Position numbers and translations under genes: made by a program | Source: Bacteroidales bacterium | Lineage (GTDB): Bacteria > Bacteroidota > Bacteroidia > Bacteroidales > Muribaculaceae | Direction: 5' to 3' | DNA: 10,319 bases | Assembly: GCA_900769345.1 (NCBI GenBank) | Contig: CAAGGJ010000151.1 | Coordinates: 1-10,319 of the forward strand | The notes under the pieces: model-generated | Seen by the model: only the letters and a program-made list of their open reading frames with translations | The model's database searches: none | Told to the model about the DNA's origin: nothing | Shown here: positions 8,728-10,319 of the stretch, one piece after another | Numbering within the stretch: position 1 is the stretch's first letter | Layout of the letters: every line of letters starts with the position of its first letter

Positions 8728-8874
8728 AATTTGTGCAAAATAATGTTAGGGGGAATAGAGGATTGAATCGTTCAAATGTTATGCAAGGGAATAAATACGA
8801 TTTTACAACCTTACAACAGCGAATAAAATAAATTAATTTACAATAAACCCAATTAAAACAAACTAATCTTATTC
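8728..8874 (+). promoter_or_regulatory. AT-rich intergenic gap before susD-like gene; possible promoter or operator
   Basis: This is the only sizeable non-coding gap in the window. It holds no recognisable gene or remnant of a susC gene. An interrupted palindrome TTGAA-TCG-TTCAA lies at 8763-8775, and a direct repeat TTACAAC occurs at 8803-8809 and 8811-8817. The last 50 bases are very A/T-rich, typical of a Bacteroidota translation leader. I could not find a convincing Bacteroides -33/-7 promoter (TTTG and TAnnTTTG) or a strong terminator hairpin. A separate promoter for the SusD-like gene is plausible from the gap length, but this is inference. Confidence 0.3.
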
Positions 8875-10203
8875 ATGAAAAGAATTTATTTTTTTATGAT
8901 TATCTTGGTGGGAATGTGTGCGGCAACGTCGTGCACCGACGATAGTTTCCTTGGCGAGACTCAAGTTACCGACCTCGATAAAGAGAAGGTGTTTTCTGAT
9001 AGTACTTACACTGCAGGATTCTTAACACAAATCTATGTTGACATGGGCTTCGACACCTATCCCAACCGCTTCGGGCAGGGAGGCTTGCAGACAGCATGTG
9101 ATGAAGCCGAGTTTAAAGTATCATCGTCGATATCGACCGATGTAATGTTTGCCACAGGCACAGTAAACCCTAACACTGTGACCAATGATGCGTGGAGCAA
9201 ATGTTATGCCAACATTCGCCGATGCAATGTGTTTTTGGCAAATGTAGATCAAAGCCCAATGCTTGAGTCGGCAAAAACTGTGTATAAGGCCGAAGCACGC
9301 TTCTTGAGAGCATGGTATTATTTCGTGTTGCTGCGTCACTATGGCGGTGTGCCATTGCTTGGCGATAACATCTATACCGATAAGGACGAGATACCGATGA
9401 AGCGCGCCACCTACGCCGAGATGGTAGACTACATAGTATCGGAATGTGAGACAGCCGCCAAGGATCTGCCTTCACGCCGAGGCGGACGCCAATGGGGTCG
9501 CATCAGCTCAAGCATCTGCTATGCGCTCGAGGCGCGTCTCTACTTGTATGCAGCCAGCAAGTTGCACAATGGTGTGAGTGCTGATGTGACTTCCGACCCT
9601 GCAATGGTGGAACTTTTGGGTTATCCCACCTACGACAAGGAACGCTGGAAAACAGCCGCCGATGCAGCAGCCCGCGTGATATCGATGGGCCTTTTCGAAC
9701 TTTACTCATATCATAAGGACAACAACGGCACCGCCGAACCAGGCTGGGGCTTCTATGCACAATTCCAATATCACGATTTCATACAGCTCACCACTTATGG
9801 CGACCACACATTCACCAATGGCGCCAACTGTGGTAATATCTTGACATACAAGCACTCGAGCAGCAATGAGAAGGAAGGACTCTTCTACTCGCCGGCATGT
9901 GGAGGTAATGGTAACGGAGGTTACATCTACCACGACCTTGCCGCTCTCTTCCCGATGAAGGATGGTAAGTCGACAGCCGATAGCAAATATGAATACGATG
10001 CCCTCAATCCTAATGTGAATCGCGACCCGCGCTTCGCCAATACCGTAATCTACGATGGCGCTACATGTATGAACGCCGGTAACGGAGGTTATAAGGTGCA
10101 GACAGCTAAGGGCTACGGCGCTACTGTAGATGCCATCTACGAGGGCACACCTACAGGTTACTATATTCGCAAGATGACACACCGCAGCTTGGCAGGTAAC
10201 TAG
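8875..10203 (+). CDS. SusD/RagB-like outer-membrane glycan-binding lipoprotein, 3' end truncated by probable IS insertion
   Basis: SusD proteins bind glycans on the cell surface and act as the lid of a SusC TonB-dependent transporter. Seen: a lipoprotein signal peptide with AATSC and acceptor cysteine C20, followed by TDD, an acidic stretch consistent with surface export. Family-typical helices follow: WSKCYANIRRCNVFLANVD (about 107-125), EARFLRAWYYFVLLRHYGGVPL-like (about 140-161), and GRISSSICYALEARLYLYAAS-like (about 208-228). The frame ends at 442 residues, just after TGYYIRKMTHRSLAGN. Full SusD proteins usually have about 500-650 residues and continue into a C-terminal stretch with an RYAEILLNYAEA-like helix, which is absent here. 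The stop codon sits at the junction with IS-like sequence, so the gene is probably disrupted and the product nonfunctional or altered. No SusC gene lies upstream; the preceding gene is the GH78 enzyme. The ATG at 8875 is supported by the lipoprotein signal. Confidence 0.88.
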   Translation: MKRIYFFMIILVGMCAATSCTDDSFLGETQVTDLDKEKVFSDSTYTAGFLTQIYVDMGFDTYPNRFGQGGLQTACDEAEFKVSSSISTDVMFATGTVNPNTVTNDAWSKCYANIRRCNVFLANVDQSPMLESAKTVYKAEARFLRAWYYFVLLRHYGGVPLLGDNIYTDKDEIPMKRATYAEMVDYIVSECETAAKDLPSRRGGRQWGRISSSICYALEARLYLYAASKLHNGVSADVTSDPAMVELLGYPTYDKERWKTAADAAARVISMGLFELYSYHKDNNGTAEPGWGFYAQFQYHDFIQLTTYGDHTFTNGANCGNILTYKHSSSNEKEGLFYSPACGGNGNGGYIYHDLAALFPMKDGKSTADSKYEYDALNPNVNRDPRFANTVIYDGATCMNAGNGGYKVQTAKGYGATVDAIYEGTPTGYYIRKMTHRSLAGN

Positions 10204-10319
10204 GGTGTCCAGTTTTGCGTCCCAATTTTAAATCGCTTTTTTAAGTGTTTTGGTTCGCTCTGTAACCCAGTTTATGGGCAAATGCTCGGCTCTCCAAGCA
10301 TCAACGTCCTTCAGTTTAA
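10204..10319 (-). mobile_element. Probable end of an insertion sequence, continuing beyond the window
   Basis: The sequence changes character at the point where the SusD frame breaks off. Just inside the junction is GGTGTCCAGTTTTGCGTCCC (about 10204-10223), which looks like an IS terminal inverted repeat. A minus-strand frame then begins and runs off the window edge. The bases at the junction read CTAG (10200-10203), which could be part of a target site, but only one end is visible so no duplication can be tested. The IS family is not assigned. An assembly join at a repeated element would give the same picture. Confidence 0.6.
10228..10319 (-). CDS. Partial transposase C-terminus (putative)
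   Basis: A minus-strand frame enters from the right edge (first full codon ending at 10317) and stops with TAA at 10228-10230. Its 29 visible residues begin KLKDVDAWRAEHLPINWV and end TERTKTLKKAI. The composition is charged and protein-like, and the stop lies about 25 bases inside the presumed IS end, the usual place for a transposase C-terminus. No catalytic residue is visible in so short a piece and I do not recognise the family. The assignment rests mainly on position and on the interrupted neighbour gene. Confidence 0.5.
   Translation of the reverse strand, partial: KLKDVDAWRAEHLPINWVTERTKTLKKAI

Noticed and set aside
9706..10182. A 158-codon minus-strand open frame under the susD-like gene
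   Set aside because: It is antisense to clear SusD-family sequence and shows no motif of its own. It also lies outside the IS-like segment, so it is not part of the transposase.

Overview
The window reads as part of a carbohydrate-utilisation locus from a Bacteroidota bacterium, probably of the order Bacteroidales. The evidence is a SusD-type surface lipoprotein, large secreted glycoside hydrolases, a C-terminal tail resembling a type IX secretion sorting signal, and A-rich leaders without Shine-Dalgarno sequences. The moderate GC content and codon use would suit a gut Muribaculaceae-like lineage, but that is an impression rather than a measurement.

Layout, left to right. Four genes lie on the + strand. 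The first two (37-2976 and 3016-6087) are tandem paralogues of glycoside hydrolase family 2. They belong to the beta-mannosidase / endo-beta-mannosidase / exo-beta-glucosaminidase branch, and both keep the two catalytic glutamates. They differ in accessory parts: the first ends in a T9SS-like sorting tail, and the second instead carries an F5/8 type C (discoidin, CBM32-like) domain nested inside a C-terminal Ig-like module. Three bases further on is a GH78 alpha-L-rhamnosidase (6091-8727) with its acidic catalytic residues intact. The 39-base and 3-base gaps suggest one transcription unit for these three genes.

A 147-base AT-rich gap (8728-8874) precedes a SusD-like lipoprotein gene (8875-10203). 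No susC gene lies directly upstream of it, which is atypical. The SusD reading frame stops at 442 codons, before the expected C-terminal region. The sequence after it (about 10204-10319) looks like the end of an insertion sequence: a minus-strand frame encodes a plausible transposase C-terminus that stops about 25 bases from the junction. The simplest reading is that an IS has interrupted susD.

Inferred function: the SusD protein would capture a glycan at the cell surface. GH78 would remove terminal alpha-L-rhamnose, and the two GH2 enzymes would remove a beta-linked sugar, possibly at different locations or on different forms of the substrate. The substrate cannot be fixed from this window; a rhamnose-decorated plant or microbial glycan is the natural guess. 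I found no RNA genes, CRISPR arrays, regulator genes or convincing terminators. The system is a recognisable PUL fragment rather than a clearly new system. Its unusual points are the divergent GH2 pair, the nested carbohydrate-binding domain, the susD without an adjacent susC, and the IS disruption.
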